A DNA stretch of 5,314 nucleotides, from positions 596-5,909 of the forward strand of contig JALOMF010000325.1 of assembly GCA_025455635.1 (NCBI GenBank). The letters are read 5' to 3'. Every line of letters begins with the position of its first letter. The stretch's first letter is position 1. Positions 4,417 to 5,314 of the stretch are shown one piece after another. The notes below the pieces were generated by a model. The model was given only the letters and a program-made list of their open reading frames with translations, did not search any database and was not told the DNA's origin. Both the position numbers and the translations under genes were made by a program. The stretch is from Saprospiraceae bacterium (GTDB taxonomy: Bacteria > Bacteroidota > Bacteroidia > Chitinophagales > Saprospiraceae).

Positions 4417-5314
4417 GAATAATCATCTCCTCCGTAATCCCCTCCGCCTCCGCCTTGTAGTTCCGCACGATGCGGTGGCGCAGCACGTAATTGGCGATGG
4501 CCTTCACGTCCTCGATGTCCGGCGAGTACTTGCCGGAGACGGCGGCGTGGCATTTTGCGCCAAGCACCAAGTATTGCGAAGCACGGGGGCCAGCGCCCCA
4601 CGAGATATAATCGTTGACCTTTTGTGTAGCCATTTGGGTGCCTGGGCGGGTCTTAGTGGCCAGTCCTACTGCGTATTCCAGCACGTTGTCAGAAACCGGG
4701 ATTTTGCGCACAAGTTGCTGAAAAGCAAGGATTTGCGTATCGTTGAGGATATGCTTGAGTTCTACCTTGACATTGCTCGTCGTGCTTTTCACCACGTTGA
4801 TTTCCTCTTGGTAAGAAGGGTAATCCAGCGGGATATTGAACATGAAGCGGTCGAGCTGTGCCTCCGGCAATGGGTAGGTACCCTCTTGCTCTATGGGGTT
4901 TTGCGTAGCCAACACAAAAAACGGTGCTGGCAAAGTGTGGCGGGTACCCGCCACCGTCACCGAGCGCTCCTGCATGGCTTCCAGCAAGGCGGCTTGGGTC
5001 TTTGGCGGGGTACGGTTTATCTCGTCAGCCAGTACGATATTGGAAAAAAGCGGGCCTTTATTGAACTTGAAATGGCGGTCATCGCCAAGGATTTCCGAGC
5101 CAGTGATGTCGCTCGGCATCAAGTCCGGCGTGAACTGGATGCGCTTGAAGCCAAGGTCGAGCACCTCGGCGATGGTGCTCACGAGCAGGGTCTTTGCGAG
5201 GCCCGGCACACCCACCAACAGGCTGTGGCCATTGGAAAACAGGGAGATGATGACGGATTTCACCACTTCGTCCTGGCCAACGATGACCTTGCCGATTTCT
5301 TTTTTGAGTTCTTT
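4403..5314 (-). CDS. MoxR-family AAA+ ATPase, 5' end cut by window edge
   Basis: 303 residues are present, and the frame is open to the right edge. An internal GTG at 5264-5266 is not the start, because the upstream codons encode the conserved family N-terminus IGKVIVGQDEVV (residues 7-18 of the visible part). About 15-30 residues are probably missing. Visible motifs are Walker A GVPGLAKT (35-42, with the MoxR-typical Ala before Lys), Walker B IVLADEIN (93-100, Asp97/Glu98), NRTPPKTQAALLEAMQE (100-116), sensor-1 ATQNP (136-140, Asn139), arginine-finger region PEAQLDRF (150-157) and a C-terminal lid with GPRAS (242-246, sensor-2-like Arg244). All key ATPase residues are intact. MoxR proteins are cytosolic chaperone-like ATPases that usually act with DUF58 and VWA-domain partners, and in Bacteroidota they often sit in Bat (aerotolerance-type) operons. 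The partners are not in this window: moxR is the last gene of its unit, ended by the terminator at 4318-4383. The exact substrate cannot be told. Confidence 0.95.
   Translation of the reverse strand, partial: KELKKEIGKVIVGQDEVVKSVIISLFSNGHSLLVGVPGLAKTLLVSTIAEVLDLGFKRIQFTPDLMPSDITGSEILGDDRHFKFNKGPLFSNIVLADEINRTPPKTQAALLEAMQERSVTVAGTRHTLPAPFFVLATQNPIEQEGTYPLPEAQLDRFMFNIPLDYPSYQEEINVVKSTTSNVKVELKHILNDTQILAFQQLVRKIPVSDNVLEYAVGLATKTRPGTQMATQKVNDYISWGAGPRASQYLVLGAKCHAAVSGKYSPDIEDVKAIANYVLRHRIVRNYKAEAEGITEEMIIQSLF

Noticed and set aside
5264..5266. GTG start for the MoxR-family gene
   Set aside because: The codons upstream in frame encode the conserved IGKVIVGQDE block of the family, so the gene continues past the right edge.

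Overview
The window comes from a member of the Bacteroidota. I infer this from the RodA-type and MoxR-type protein sequences, from signal peptides ending in an AQ-type cleavage site, from the absence of clear Shine-Dalgarno sites, and from promoter-like TAnnTTTG -7 elements. A saprospirian or chitinophagal lineage is possible, but the sequence does not settle it.

Layout from left to right. At 1-333 (minus) is the N-terminal part of rodA, an elongation-specific peptidoglycan glycosyltransferase that runs off the left edge. At 334-502 is an intergenic region that is almost entirely one long, nested, imperfect inverted repeat built from short tandem repeats. At 503-1240 (minus) is an exported beta-barrel-like protein of unknown function. 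At 1258-1338 a strong intrinsic terminator and a near-consensus Bacteroidota promoter are packed together, so the barrel gene's 5' leader appears to contain the terminator of the gene upstream. At 1348-2655 (minus) is an exported glucosaminidase-type peptidoglycan hydrolase with LysM domains. At 2656-2899 is a divergent promoter region. At 2900-3601 (plus) is a PIN/NYN-like putative RNA-acting protein with a C-terminal winged-helix-like segment. At 3602-3715 is a second imperfect palindrome, followed at 3716-4279 (plus) by frr, the ribosome recycling factor. A bidirectional terminator at 4318-4383 separates frr from the convergent moxR-family AAA+ ATPase at 4403-5314 (minus), which is cut by the right edge.

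The minus-strand genes on the left share a cell-envelope theme: wall synthesis (RodA), wall hydrolysis (glucosaminidase/LysM) and an outer-membrane-type barrel. The plus-strand pair shares an RNA/translation theme: a PIN-like protein and ribosome recycling. The coding content is ordinary core-genome material, with no mobile element, CRISPR array, RNA gene or defence system visible. The less ordinary content lies between the genes: two gap-filling imperfect palindromes, and a promoter-terminator arrangement that could act as a leader attenuator.
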